From positions 62,001-126,000 of the forward strand of contig CAZNDH010000002.1 of the NCBI GenBank assembly GCA_964571765.1: a DNA stretch of 64,000 bases. Direction: 5' to 3'. Positions 8,522 to 16,933 of this stretch are shown in pieces. Each line of letters opens with the position of its first letter. The first letter of the stretch is position 1. The translations under genes and the position numbers were made by a program. Source of the stretch: ZC4RG35 sp964571765 (GTDB lineage Bacteria > Actinomycetota > Acidimicrobiia > Spongiisociales > ZC4RG35). The notes under the pieces were generated by a model. That model was not told the DNA's origin. It ran no database searches and saw only the letters and a program-made list of their open reading frames with translations.

Positions 8522-9336
8522 GCATGCCGCTGGGCGCCAACAGCTGGGGCAAGTCGGATGTTCGGGTATCCAAGGTGGGTCGGGGTGGGGCAGCCGACGA
8601 GTTCTGGGACCTCACCGTCTCGGCCCGCCTCGAAGGTGACGTGGGGGCGGCGCACACCGAAGGTGACAACTCGGCGGTCCTTCCCACCGACACCATGCGC
8701 AACACCATTTACGCCCTGGCGCATCGCCAACTTGACTCCGATCTCGAGGGGTTCGGTGACGTCCTCTGCGGCCACTTCCTCGAACAGCCCGGGGTGGCCC
8801 GGGCCGAGGTCACCCTCCGGCGGAGGACCTGGGAGAGAAAGACCGCCCACGGCTTCGTCGGCGGCGGCTCCGAGGAGCGGGTTGCCCGAGTGGTCAGGGG
8901 CGTGGAGGAGGCGACTCTTTCCGGCATCGAGGGCTTGGTGCTTCTCAAGACCACTGGCTCGGCTTTCACCGGTTTCCCCCGTGACCAGTTCACCGTGCTC
9001 CCCGAGGCCGAGGATCGGCTCCTCGCCACGTCGGTGACCGCACAGTGGACCTACTCGGTGGTTCCCCGGGACACCACTGCGGCGTGGGCCCTGGTACGGC
9101 GCACTCTGATCGACCGCTTCTTTGCCGATTGGTCGGCGTCGGTACAGCACCAGGGGTACCAGATGGGCGAGGCGGTGCTGGCCGCGGTCGAGCAGATCGA
9201 GGAGATCAGCCTGCATCTCCCCAACCAGCACCACCTGTCGTTCGATGTGACCCGGTTCGGAGTGGAAGACACCGGAACGGTGTTCCATCCGGTGAGCGAG
9301 CCCTACGGGGACATCCGCCTCACCGTGAGGCGCTGA
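8518..9336 (+). CDS. uox: Urate oxidase (uricase)
   Basis: Cofactor-free oxidation of urate to 5-hydroxyisourate. The 272-residue protein shows the catalytic lysine region GKSDVRVSKV (K12 or K19), the catalytic threonine in VLPTDTMRN (T57 with D58), and NQHHLSFD near residues 236-243, corresponding to the conserved urate-binding segment. Start is TTG at 8518 overlapping the uraH stop, or ATG at 8524. Length fits a single T-fold pair subunit of about 300 residues. It is the last gene of the allB operon. Confidence 0.94.
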   Translation: MSMPLGANSWGKSDVRVSKVGRGGAADEFWDLTVSARLEGDVGAAHTEGDNSAVLPTDTMRNTIYALAHRQLDSDLEGFGDVLCGHFLEQPGVARAEVTLRRRTWERKTAHGFVGGGSEERVARVVRGVEEATLSGIEGLVLLKTTGSAFTGFPRDQFTVLPEAEDRLLATSVTAQWTYSVVPRDTTAAWALVRRTLIDRFFADWSASVQHQGYQMGEAVLAAVEQIEEISLHLPNQHHLSFDVTRFGVEDTGTVFHPVSEPYGDIRLTVRR

Positions 9337-9403
9337 CCGAGGCCCGACACGCTGGGGCGATGAGCCCCCTCACCGGAATCTTCGCCGCCATCGTCACCGC
9401 CCT

Positions 9404-10726
9404 CTAGGCGGTCCGGCCCTCCAAGATCCTGAGGAACGACCGGGTCTCCAGCTCGGTGACGGTGAGCCCGGTGCGCCTGGTGGCCTCCTCGGCAGTGATC
9501 GCCCCGCAGTTGATCGCCCGGAGGAAGTAGTTGAGCAGCCCCTGACCGGTGGCTGCGTCGTCGAAGACGTCACCGACCATCGTGGCCTTGGCCGCCGACT
9601 CGACGAAGTTGGAGAGACGGGCGCCTGCCTGGTCCAGCCCCTCGAGGAAGAAGGAATAGACCGCGGCATAACGGGTGGGAAGCTGGCCGGGGTGGAGGTC
9701 CCAGCCCTGGTAGTACCCGTGGGAGAGCGAGTGGCGAACGTGGCGGTAGTGGAGGCCCATGGCTTCGTGGACCGTGTTTCGGTTCTCGTCGACCTCGGTG
9801 GGGGTGAGATCGCCCCCACGGTGGATGGGGACCGGCATGACGTTGGTGGCTCCATCTGAGAGCCACACCCCGGTGCCGGCCAGGCTCACCTGAAGGTTGT
9901 GCTTGGCGAAGTCACACGCCCGGTGATCCATGGTCTGGTAGGCGGCGGTGATGCTCATCGCCGCGGTGTAGTCGTAAGTGCCGAAGTGGGCTCCTTTGAC
10001 CCGTCCCCCGCCAGCGTCGACGAACCGCCGTAACCCCGATCTCCCGTCGGGGCCGATGACCATCTGGGGAGTCTCCACCATCAGCTCCAGGTCGATGGGC
10101 CCGAGGCTCAGACCCGACTCCAGCTCCTCCAAGGCCTCGACGAACACTTCGACCTGTTCGAGGTGCTGGATCTTGGGGAGGGTTACCCGGAATCCATCGG
10201 GAAGTCGGCCGGCGGCCTCGGTCAGCGAGGTGACGAAGAGATCGAGGGTGCGCAATGCGCGACGGCTCAGCTCACCGGTGAGGGACTTGACCCTCATCCC
10301 GATGAAGGGTGATAGCGTGCCTGCGGACATCGCCCCGGCCACCGCCTCGGCGGTCGACTGGGCGTGGCCGTCCTCCTCGTCGTCGGGCCGATTCCCGTAG
10401 CCGTCCTCGAAGTCGATGCGAAAGTCCTCGATCGCTTCGCGACGGAGCTTTTCCACCACCAGGGGATGGACATCGACCGCCAGCTCCCGGTCCATTCCGG
10501 TCGCCTCAGCCAGATCGTCGGGTGCACCGAGCCAGGCGTCCATCGAGGCCAGGGCGAGCTCGCCGAGCCGGGATACGGTGTCCGCCTTGAACAGTTGGGC
10601 TCCCCCATACACCGTGTGGACCGGCTGGCGCTCGGGCCGCTCCCCGGGGAAGTCGGTGGCGAGCTCGGAGGAGACCCTTCTCAGGCGGTCGTCCCACTGT
10701 CGCATAGATCGGTCGGTGAAGGTCAT
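9404..10726 (-). CDS. HpcH/malate-synthase-like aldolase (DUF6986-type)
   Basis: A 440-residue TIM-barrel enzyme of the HpcH/HpaI aldolase, citrate lyase and malate synthase superfamily. The acidic metal-binding signatures are visible as RIDFEDGYGNR about residues 103-113 and ELMVETPQM about 213-221. From memory, a related family called DUF6986 lies beside allantoin genes in other actinobacteria. A malate-synthase-like or glyoxylate-condensing role is therefore attractive, because allantoate breakdown yields glyoxylate. The exact reaction is inference. It runs opposite to the flanking genes, and its -10 box TAGAGT (10733-10738) is six bases before the ATG. Confidence 0.75.
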   Translation of the reverse strand: MTFTDRSMRQWDDRLRRVSSELATDFPGERPERQPVHTVYGGAQLFKADTVSRLGELALASMDAWLGAPDDLAEATGMDRELAVDVHPLVVEKLRREAIEDFRIDFEDGYGNRPDDEEDGHAQSTAEAVAGAMSAGTLSPFIGMRVKSLTGELSRRALRTLDLFVTSLTEAAGRLPDGFRVTLPKIQHLEQVEVFVEALEELESGLSLGPIDLELMVETPQMVIGPDGRSGLRRFVDAGGGRVKGAHFGTYDYTAAMSITAAYQTMDHRACDFAKHNLQVSLAGTGVWLSDGATNVMPVPIHRGGDLTPTEVDENRNTVHEAMGLHYRHVRHSLSHGYYQGWDLHPGQLPTRYAAVYSFFLEGLDQAGARLSNFVESAAKATMVGDVFDDAATGQGLLNYFLRAINCGAITAEEATRRTGLTVTELETRSFLRILEGRTA

Positions 10727-10732
10727 TCCCCG

Positions 10733-10753
10733 ACTCTAGGGGCGGGGTAGCGT
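10733..10753. promoter_or_regulatory. Back-to-back leaderless promoters in a 35-base divergent gap
   Basis: TAGAGT read on the minus strand (10733-10738) is six bases before the ATG at 10726. TAGCGT on the plus strand (10748-10753) is eight bases before the ATG at 10762. The two start codons are only 35 bases apart, so both -35 regions must overlap the opposite promoter. Confidence 0.5.
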
Positions 10754-10761
10754 CCACCCCG

Positions 10762-12120
10762 ATGACATCGTTGCTGGTGCGGGGAGCCCAAGTGCTGGTC
10801 ACCATGGAAGGGGAGGAGATAGCCGATGGTGGCCTCTACGCCGAGGACGGGTGGATCGTCGCCGTCGGCCGCTCCAGCGACTTGCCCGACAGCGCCGACA
10901 CCGTTGCCAACCTCCCGGGACATGTGGTGCTCCCAGGTCTGGTGAATACCCATCACCATCTGTTCCAGACCCTGACCAGGGTGTTCCCCGGTGCCCAAGA
11001 CGCCAGTCTCTTCGACTGGTTGCGAGCCCTCTACCCGGTTTGGGCGGGTCTCACCCCGGAGCACGTCAGGGTCTCCACCCGCCTCGGCCTGGCCGAGCTG
11101 GCCCTGAGCGGTGCCACCACCGTCTTCGATCATCACTACCTGTGGCCCAACGGCGCCACCATCGACGACCAGTTCGCCGGTGCGGAGGGGCTGCCGATCC
11201 GCTTCGATGTATCCCGGGGGTCGATGAGCCTGGGTGAGTCCGATGGTGGGCTGCCCCCCGATGGGGTGGTCGAAGACGAGGACGCCATCCTCGATGCGAC
11301 TGCCGACGCGGTGAACCGTTTCCACGACCCTACCCCGGGGTCTCGGCGACGGGTGGTGGTCGCTCCATGCTCACCCTTCACGGTGACCGACCGGCTGATG
11401 ACCGAGTCGGCCAACTTGGCCCGGGATCTGGGAGCCCGGCTCCACACTCACCTCGCCGAGACCGCCGACGAAGAGGCTTTCTGTCTGGACCGGTTCGGGC
11501 GTAGGCCGGTTGAGCACATGGAGGCTCTGGGGTGGGTCGGGGAGGACGTGTGGTATGCCCACGCCGTCCATGTCGCCGACGACGAGGTGGCACGGATGGG
11601 GAGCTCTGGCACCGGTGTCGCCCACTGCCCCACCTCGAACATGCGGCTCGCCTCGGGGATGGCTCCGGTGAACCGCTACCTCGATGCCGGGGTCCCGGTC
11701 GGGCTGGGTGTTGACGGCTCGGCCTCCAACGATTCCTCCCACCTCCTCGCCGAGGCTCGCCAGGCTCTGCTCCTCAACCGGCTGGCGGTGTCCCCTGGGA
11801 TCGGGAGTGGCCAACAGATGACCGCCCGGATGGCGCTCACCTTGGCCACCACCGGGGGGGCCCGCGTGCTGGGCAGGCCTGAGGTCGGCCGACTGGCTCC
11901 CGGGCAGGCCGCCGACATCGTCGCCATCCACCTCGATCGAGTGGAATACGCCGGCGCCCTCCACGACCCGGTGGCGGCAGTGGTGATGTGCGCCCCGGTC
12001 ACGGTGGACCACTCCTGGGTGGGGGGCGTGCCCCTGGTCTCCCACGGTGAGGTGGTGGGTGTCGACCTCCGCCCCCTCGTCGAAGAGCACAACCGCCTGG
12101 CCGGAGACCTCGCAGGGTGA
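10762..12120 (+). CDS. 8-oxoguanine/guanine deaminase-like amidohydrolase
   Basis: A 452-residue metal-dependent deaminase of the AtzB/TrzN/8-oxoguanine deaminase group. GLVNTHHHLFQT at residues 59-70 carries the metal histidines. HLAETADE, HAVH, the CPTSN motif and GLGVDGSASND supply the remaining ligands. This exact wording is characteristic of 8-oxoguanine deaminase, which yields urate directly. That product would feed the adjacent uricase operon. Hydroxydechloroatrazine- or guanine-deaminating paralogues look similar, so the substrate is inferred from context. Starts at an ATG without a ribosome site. The next gene set begins after a repeat-containing gap. Confidence 0.85.
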   Translation: MTSLLVRGAQVLVTMEGEEIADGGLYAEDGWIVAVGRSSDLPDSADTVANLPGHVVLPGLVNTHHHLFQTLTRVFPGAQDASLFDWLRALYPVWAGLTPEHVRVSTRLGLAELALSGATTVFDHHYLWPNGATIDDQFAGAEGLPIRFDVSRGSMSLGESDGGLPPDGVVEDEDAILDATADAVNRFHDPTPGSRRRVVVAPCSPFTVTDRLMTESANLARDLGARLHTHLAETADEEAFCLDRFGRRPVEHMEALGWVGEDVWYAHAVHVADDEVARMGSSGTGVAHCPTSNMRLASGMAPVNRYLDAGVPVGLGVDGSASNDSSHLLAEARQALLLNRLAVSPGIGSGQQMTARMALTLATTGGARVLGRPEVGRLAPGQAADIVAIHLDRVEYAGALHDPVAAVVMCAPVTVDHSWVGGVPLVSHGEVVGVDLRPLVEEHNRLAGDLAG

Positions 12121-12125
12121 GTTGC

Positions 12126-12216
12126 GTGTGCAGGACCCGCCCTGGTGGGTCGTCGTGTGCACACGCCAGCGGCCCCCGTGTGCACAGCCCGCCCTGGCAG
12201 GGCGGCGGATGCACAC
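12126..12216. repeat. Two tandem 39-base palindromic repeats upstream of xanthine dehydrogenase
   Basis: Copies at 12126-12164 and 12178-12216 are each 39 bases long. Each begins GTGTGCA, ends TGCACAC, and contains CCCGCCCTGG at the same place. In the second copy the core CCGCCCTGGCAGGGCGG is itself a perfect palindrome. In the first copy the core pairs GACCC with GGGTC. Transcribed, each would fold into a nested hairpin. Their position 46 bases before the XDH start suggests an operator or attenuator. They could also be a REP-like element. Confidence 0.65.
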
Positions 12217-12246
12217 GCTGAGGAAGTGTGCGCCGCTCCGGCTTGG

Positions 12247-12252
12247 TAACTT
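12247..12252 (+). promoter_or_regulatory. -10 box for leaderless xanthine dehydrogenase operon
   Basis: TAACTT ends nine bases before the TTG start at 12262. It lies directly downstream of the 39-base repeats, so a protein bound there would overlap the -35 region. Confidence 0.45.
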
Positions 12253-12261
12253 GGGCGGTCG

Positions 12262-13056
12262 TTGAAGGCCTTACACCCCACCACACTCGAGGAGGCCCTG
12301 GCCGCGGCCGATGATGGTGCCACCCCACTTGCCGGAGGCACCGACCTCATGGTCGAGGTCAACTTCGGGCATCGGCGCCCCGATCATGTGGTCACCCTGC
12401 GCCGGGTGGCCGAGCTGGCCGAGTGGGACGGTAGACGGATAGGTGCCGGGGTAACCTGGCGTCGTGTCGAGCGGGAGGGGCCCAAGGCCTACGCCGAGGC
12501 GGCTCGCACTGTCGGATCCCCTCAGATCAGGAACGCCGGGACCATTGGGGGAAACCTGGGCACCGCCAGCCCCGCCGGAGACGGCCATCCCTTCCTGGCC
12601 GCGGTCGACGCCGCCATCGAGGTGGCCTCGACACGGGGCCGGCGGGTGATCCCCTGGGACCGGTTCTTCACCGGGGTGAAACAGAACGCCTTGGGACCTG
12701 GGGAGCTGATCACCGCGGTCGTCCTCCCCGACCGGCTCCCCTCGCGACAGGGCTTCGCCAAGGTGGGTGTGCGCAATGCCATGGTGATTGCCACCGTCTC
12801 CTGTGTGGTCACCAGGGACGACGACGGGACCACCCGTGTCGGCCTGGGCTCGGTGGCGCCGATCCCGATTCGGGCGATGCGGGCCGAGGAGATGATCTCG
12901 GCGGAGGCGAGCCCGTCGGCCTCCGACCTGGCCGAGTTCCAGCGCCTGGTCAGCGAGGAGTCACGTCCGATCACCGACCATCGCTCGACCGAGGCCTACC
13001 GGCGCCACGCCGTGGGGGTCATTGCCCGCCGTCTGCTGGAGAGGTGCCTGCGGTGA
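12262..13056 (+). CDS. Xanthine dehydrogenase, FAD-binding subunit
   Basis: The 264-residue flavoprotein subunit of a three-subunit molybdenum hydroxylase. FAD contacts are visible in PLAGGTDLM (residues 22-30) and RNAGTIGGNL near residue 95. A CO-dehydrogenase flavoprotein C-terminal domain follows from about residue 165. It passes electrons from the 2Fe-2S subunit to NAD or another acceptor. It starts at TTG and ends overlapping the next subunit by four bases. Carbon monoxide or nicotinate dehydrogenases share this layout; purine neighbours favour xanthine. Confidence 0.88.
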   Translation: MKALHPTTLEEALAAADDGATPLAGGTDLMVEVNFGHRRPDHVVTLRRVAELAEWDGRRIGAGVTWRRVEREGPKAYAEAARTVGSPQIRNAGTIGGNLGTASPAGDGHPFLAAVDAAIEVASTRGRRVIPWDRFFTGVKQNALGPGELITAVVLPDRLPSRQGFAKVGVRNAMVIATVSCVVTRDDDGTTRVGLGSVAPIPIRAMRAEEMISAEASPSASDLAEFQRLVSEESRPITDHRSTEAYRRHAVGVIARRLLERCLR

Positions 13057-13511
13057 TCGTCGGGTTCACCCTCAACGGCGGTCCGGCCCAAGCCCGGGTG
13101 GTCAGCCCCATCAGCCTGCTCGACGTGCTCCGGGACCAGCTCGGGCTGGCCGGATCGAAGTCAGCCTGCGCCCAGGGCGAGTGCGGGTCATGCTCGGTGG
13201 TCCTCGACGGCGACGTGGTTTGCTCCTGCCTGGTCATGGCGGCCGACGCCGAGGGCTCGTCGGTTACCACGGTCGAGGGCGTCTCCACCGATGGGCTCCA
13301 CCCGGTCCAAGAGGCGATGCTCGCCGCAGGAGCCGTCCAGTGCGGTTTCTGCACCCCGGGGATCGTCGTTGCCGCCGCCGACCTCTTTGCCAACGACCCG
13401 TCACCCGACGTCATGCAGATCAAGGAGGCTCTGGCGGGGAACATCTGCCGTTGCACCGGATACGGGGCCATCCTCCGGGCACTGGAAGGTCTCGCCGGAG
13501 AGGGTCGATGA
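13053..13511 (+). CDS. Xanthine dehydrogenase, [2Fe-2S] subunit
   Basis: The 152-residue iron-sulfur subunit. The plant-ferredoxin-type cluster is bound by C39, C44, C47 and C59 (CAQGECGSCS then CSC). The second, helical cluster is bound by CGFCTPG and CRCTGY in the C-terminal half. GTG at 13053 is chosen because GGAGAGG (13038-13044) lies eight bases upstream and the GTGA overlap couples it to the FAD subunit gene. A GTG at 13044 is in frame but has poor spacing. Confidence 0.9.
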   Translation: MIVGFTLNGGPAQARVVSPISLLDVLRDQLGLAGSKSACAQGECGSCSVVLDGDVVCSCLVMAADAEGSSVTTVEGVSTDGLHPVQEAMLAAGAVQCGFCTPGIVVAAADLFANDPSPDVMQIKEALAGNICRCTGYGAILRALEGLAGEGR

Positions 13512-15718
13512 CCGCACCGACCCGCGCCCGGTCGGTGGTGGTCGTCGGCGGCGTGGGCGAATCCCCAGTGCGGCCCGACGGTGTTCCCAAGCTGACCGGG
13601 GAGTTCCAGTACGCCTCCGACCTCTGGGCCGAGGGGATGCTGTGGGGGGCGACCACCCGCAGCCCACACCCCCGGGCCCGCGTCCTTTCGGTCGATGTCG
13701 CCCCCGCCCTGGCCATAGGGGGGGTCCATGCCGTGCTCACCTCGGCCGACGTCCCGGGGAGGGCGACCTTCGGCCTGGAGCATCCCGACCAGCCGGTTCT
13801 CGTTTCCGACGAGGTCCGGTACTGGGGGGAACCGGTGGCCATCGTCGCCGCCGAGGACGATGACACCGCCCGCCGGGCCGCGGCCGCAGTGGCAGTCGAA
13901 TACGAGGTGCTCGAGCCGATCACTGACCCCGAAGAGGCCGATCGGGCCGATCAGGTGTTCCGCCGGATGCAGATCCGCCGTGGGGATCAGGGGGCGACCG
14001 GCGTGGTGGTCGTCGAGGGCCACTACGAGGTGGGGATGCAGGACCAGGCTCCACTGGGCACCGAGGCCGGCTTGGCGGTGCCCGACGGTGTCGGAGGGGT
14101 GGACCTCTACGCCACCAGCCAGTTCGTCCATGTCGACCACCAGCAGGTTGTCGAGAGCCTCGGTCTCCAGCCCGACCAGGTCAGGGCTCACCCCGCCGGG
14201 ATCGGTGGTGCCTTCGGCGCCCGTGAGGACGTCAACCTCCACATCCACCTTTGCCTCCTCGCTCTCCGCACGGGCAGGCCGGTGAAGATGGTGTACCAGC
14301 GCACCGAGTCGTTCACCGGCCACGTCCACCGCCATCCCGCCCGGATGTGGTTCCGTCACCACGCTGACCACGATGGGCGCCTGGTCAGGGTGGAGGCCCG
14401 CATCGTCCTCGACGGGGGTGCCTATGCGTCGACCACCGCCGCGGTGCTGGCCAACGCCTGCTATTTCGCAGTGGGCCCTTACCGTTGCGACTCGGTGAGC
14501 GTCGATGGGGTGGGGGCAAGGACCAACAACCCTCCGTGTGGGGCGATGCGCGGCTTCGGGGCGGTGCAGAGCTGCTTCGGCTACGAGACGCAGATGGACC
14601 GGATCGCCGACGCAGTGGGCATCGATCCCCTCGAGGTGCGGCGTCGCAACGCCCTGGCCACCGGAGACCGGATGGCAACAACCGGACAGGTGATCAACAC
14701 ACCGCTGCCAACCCTCGAGGTGATCGACTCGCTGGCGGCGATGCCTCTCCCCGACCCTGGGTCGACAATCCTTCCCGGTGGCAGTGGCCTCACCACCGAG
14801 GCAGGCGACGTGGTGCGGGGAGTTGGCTATGCCGTCGGCCTGAAGAACCTGGGTTTCTCGGAGGGTTTCGACGACTACGCCCAGGCCCGGGTGATCCTCA
14901 CCGATGAGGGTGCTGTGGTAGAGACCGCGGCCATCGAGGTGGGACAGGGCCTGGTCACCGTGCTCGCCCAGATCGCCCGGACCACCCTCGGAGTCACCCG
15001 GGCCACGGTTCGTCACGTCGACACTTCCAGGATCGACTCCGCCGGATCGACCTCGGCCTCACGCCAGACCCAACTGTCGGGCGGAGCCACCCTCGAGGCG
15101 GCCGCCCGGTTGAGGCAGAGGATCCTCGACCACTTCGGCGGTGATCAACTCGACGACGAGGGAGTTCATGCCGGCGGTGAGCTGGTGGCATCGATGTCAG
15201 AGGTGACAACCACTATCTGGGAGGAGACGGTCACCTTCCGCCACCCACCAACCGAGCGCCCCGACGAGAACGGCCAAGGGGTGATCCACGCTGATTTCGC
15301 GGTGGCTGCCCACCGGGCAGTGGTCGACATCGATGACGAGCTGGGGCTGGTGAGGGTGGTCCGGGTGGACACTGTCCAGGACGTGGGACGGGCCCTCCAC
15401 CCCGACGCGGTCAGAGGCCAGATCGAAGGTGGGATCCTCCAGGGTGTCGGTCTGGGGGTGATGGAGGAGTTGATCGTCGACGGCGGGATGATCCGCAACC
15501 CCAACTTCACCGACTACCTGCTCCCCACCATCCTCGACGCCCCCGACGTGGAGATGCTCCTCATCGAGCAGGAAGGATCGTGGGGCCCGTTTGGGGCCAA
15601 AGGTGTGGGCGAGCCACCCACCATCTCCTCGACGGCGGCGGTTGCCGCCGCCATAAGGGCGGCAACCGGGCGGGAGGTCAATCGCGTCCCGGTACGACCC
15701 CAGGACATCTCGTTGTGA
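13508..15718 (+). CDS. Xanthine dehydrogenase, molybdopterin-binding subunit
   Basis: The large catalytic subunit (736 residues from the ATG at 13508, which overlaps the previous stop as ATGA). Molybdopterin-binding motifs include GGAFGARED near residue 235 and GAMRGFGAVQ near 340. The catalytic glutamate is in GAKGVGEPPT near the C terminus. It hydroxylates hypoxanthine and xanthine to urate using water-derived oxygen. No XdhC-type maturation gene is adjacent, but a MobA-like domain lies 5 kb downstream, fused to PurF. Open frame upstream of 13508 back to 13022 is out-of-frame coding sequence. Confidence 0.9.
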   Translation: MTAPTRARSVVVVGGVGESPVRPDGVPKLTGEFQYASDLWAEGMLWGATTRSPHPRARVLSVDVAPALAIGGVHAVLTSADVPGRATFGLEHPDQPVLVSDEVRYWGEPVAIVAAEDDDTARRAAAAVAVEYEVLEPITDPEEADRADQVFRRMQIRRGDQGATGVVVVEGHYEVGMQDQAPLGTEAGLAVPDGVGGVDLYATSQFVHVDHQQVVESLGLQPDQVRAHPAGIGGAFGAREDVNLHIHLCLLALRTGRPVKMVYQRTESFTGHVHRHPARMWFRHHADHDGRLVRVEARIVLDGGAYASTTAAVLANACYFAVGPYRCDSVSVDGVGARTNNPPCGAMRGFGAVQSCFGYETQMDRIADAVGIDPLEVRRRNALATGDRMATTGQVINTPLPTLEVIDSLAAMPLPDPGSTILPGGSGLTTEAGDVVRGVGYAVGLKNLGFSEGFDDYAQARVILTDEGAVVETAAIEVGQGLVTVLAQIARTTLGVTRATVRHVDTSRIDSAGSTSASRQTQLSGGATLEAAARLRQRILDHFGGDQLDDEGVHAGGELVASMSEVTTTIWEETVTFRHPPTERPDENGQGVIHADFAVAAHRAVVDIDDELGLVRVVRVDTVQDVGRALHPDAVRGQIEGGILQGVGLGVMEELIVDGGMIRNPNFTDYLLPTILDAPDVEMLLIEQEGSWGPFGAKGVGEPPTISSTAAVAAAIRAATGREVNRVPVRPQDISL

Positions 15719-15913
15719 GAGGCCGCGGTGTGGTCACCTTGGGCCTGCCGGGGGCGATGCACGGCCGTGGGATGACGATTCGAGACCAACACTCCGTACC
15801 GCCACGGAGCGGCGACAGGCGGGCCTGGCCATGACCAGGTGGCGCCACGGCGGGCCGATATCCGGACTCCGTACCTGGACAGGTGCCATGACGTGGGTCC
15901 TACCCGACCAAAC

Positions 15914-16933
15914 ATGAGACGCCTGATCAGGGATCTGGCGAAGGCGGAGCTTCATGTCCACATCGAGGGCACTCTCGAGCCGTCGATGATGTTCGCCATT
16001 GCGGGGCGGAACGGCATCGAACTCCCCTTCGGGTCGGTGGATGAGGTGACCGCCGCCTACCGGTTCACCGACCTCCAATCGTTCCTCGACATCTATTACC
16101 AAGGCGCCGCCGTCCTGCAGACCCCCGAGGACTTCTACGACCTGATGTCGGCCTACCTCGACAGGGCGGCCGGCGAAGGGGTCCGCCACGCCGAGATCTT
16201 CTTCGACCCCCAGACGCATACCGAGCGGGGGGTGGGATTCGCCACGTTCATGGGCGGGTTCCGTGACGCCATCACCGATGCCCGGCGTCGCCACGGGTTG
16301 GGCGCCGACCTGATCCTCTGCTTCCTCCGCCATCTCTCCGGCTCCGACGCCGAGTCGACCTTGGCTGCCGCCGAGGACCAACTCGAGGGGGTGATCGCCG
16401 TGGGGCTCGACTCCTCGGAGGTGGGCAACCCGCCCGAGCTGTTCGAGGGAGCCTATGCCATGGCCCGGGAGCTGGGGCTCCGGGCCGTGGCTCATGGTGG
16501 TGAGGAGGGCCCTCCAGAGTATGTGTGGGGAGCCCTCGAGGTCCTCGGGGTGGAGCGCATCGACCATGGGGTGCGCAGCCTCGAGGACCCTGTCCTGGTC
16601 GACCGGCTGGCTCGTGACCAGGTGCCGTTGACGGTGTGCCCCCTCTCCAACGTCGCGCTCCGCGTGGTGGGGCGTCTCGAGGAGCACCCCCTGCCCCGGA
16701 TGATGGAGGCAGGGTTGCTGGTCAGCGTCAACTCAGACGATCCCGCCTATTTCGGTGGCTATGTGGGTCAGAACTATGCGGCCCTGGTCGATGCGTTGGG
16801 ATTCGGCCCCGATGAGCTGTCTCTCCTCGCCCGGAACTCGATCGTCTCCTCGTTCCTCGACGATGAGAGAAAGACCGAGCTCATCGGAGAGCTGGAGTCA
16901 TCCCTGGCGGGCGAGCATGGCCAGCTGGCGTGA
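15914..16933 (+). CDS. Adenine deaminase, adenosine-deaminase fold
   Basis: Zinc-dependent hydrolysis of adenine to hypoxanthine, supplying the xanthine dehydrogenase next door. The 339-residue protein has metal ligands in ELHVHIEGTLEP (H14, H16). The catalytic glutamate lies in AHGGEEGPPEY, with a histidine in ERIDHGVR and a paired aspartate in SVNSDDPAYFGG. This wording follows the adenine deaminase (PA0148-like) branch rather than true adenosine deaminase. From memory, Pseudomonas carries that gene close to an 8-oxoguanine deaminase gene, as here. The ATG at 15914 is chosen by homology. The 195 bases before it hold no other gene and no clear promoter. The 3' end overlaps the convergent thioesterase by 36 bases. 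Confidence 0.88.
   Translation: MRRLIRDLAKAELHVHIEGTLEPSMMFAIAGRNGIELPFGSVDEVTAAYRFTDLQSFLDIYYQGAAVLQTPEDFYDLMSAYLDRAAGEGVRHAEIFFDPQTHTERGVGFATFMGGFRDAITDARRRHGLGADLILCFLRHLSGSDAESTLAAAEDQLEGVIAVGLDSSEVGNPPELFEGAYAMARELGLRAVAHGGEEGPPEYVWGALEVLGVERIDHGVRSLEDPVLVDRLARDQVPLTVCPLSNVALRVVGRLEEHPLPRMMEAGLLVSVNSDDPAYFGGYVGQNYAALVDALGFGPDELSLLARNSIVSSFLDDERKTELIGELESSLAGEHGQLA

Noticed and set aside
13022..13507. Open frame running into the molybdenum subunit gene from 13022
   Set aside because: It is the alternate phase of the Fe-S subunit gene; the ATG at 13508 overlaps that gene's stop exactly as expected for coupled genes.
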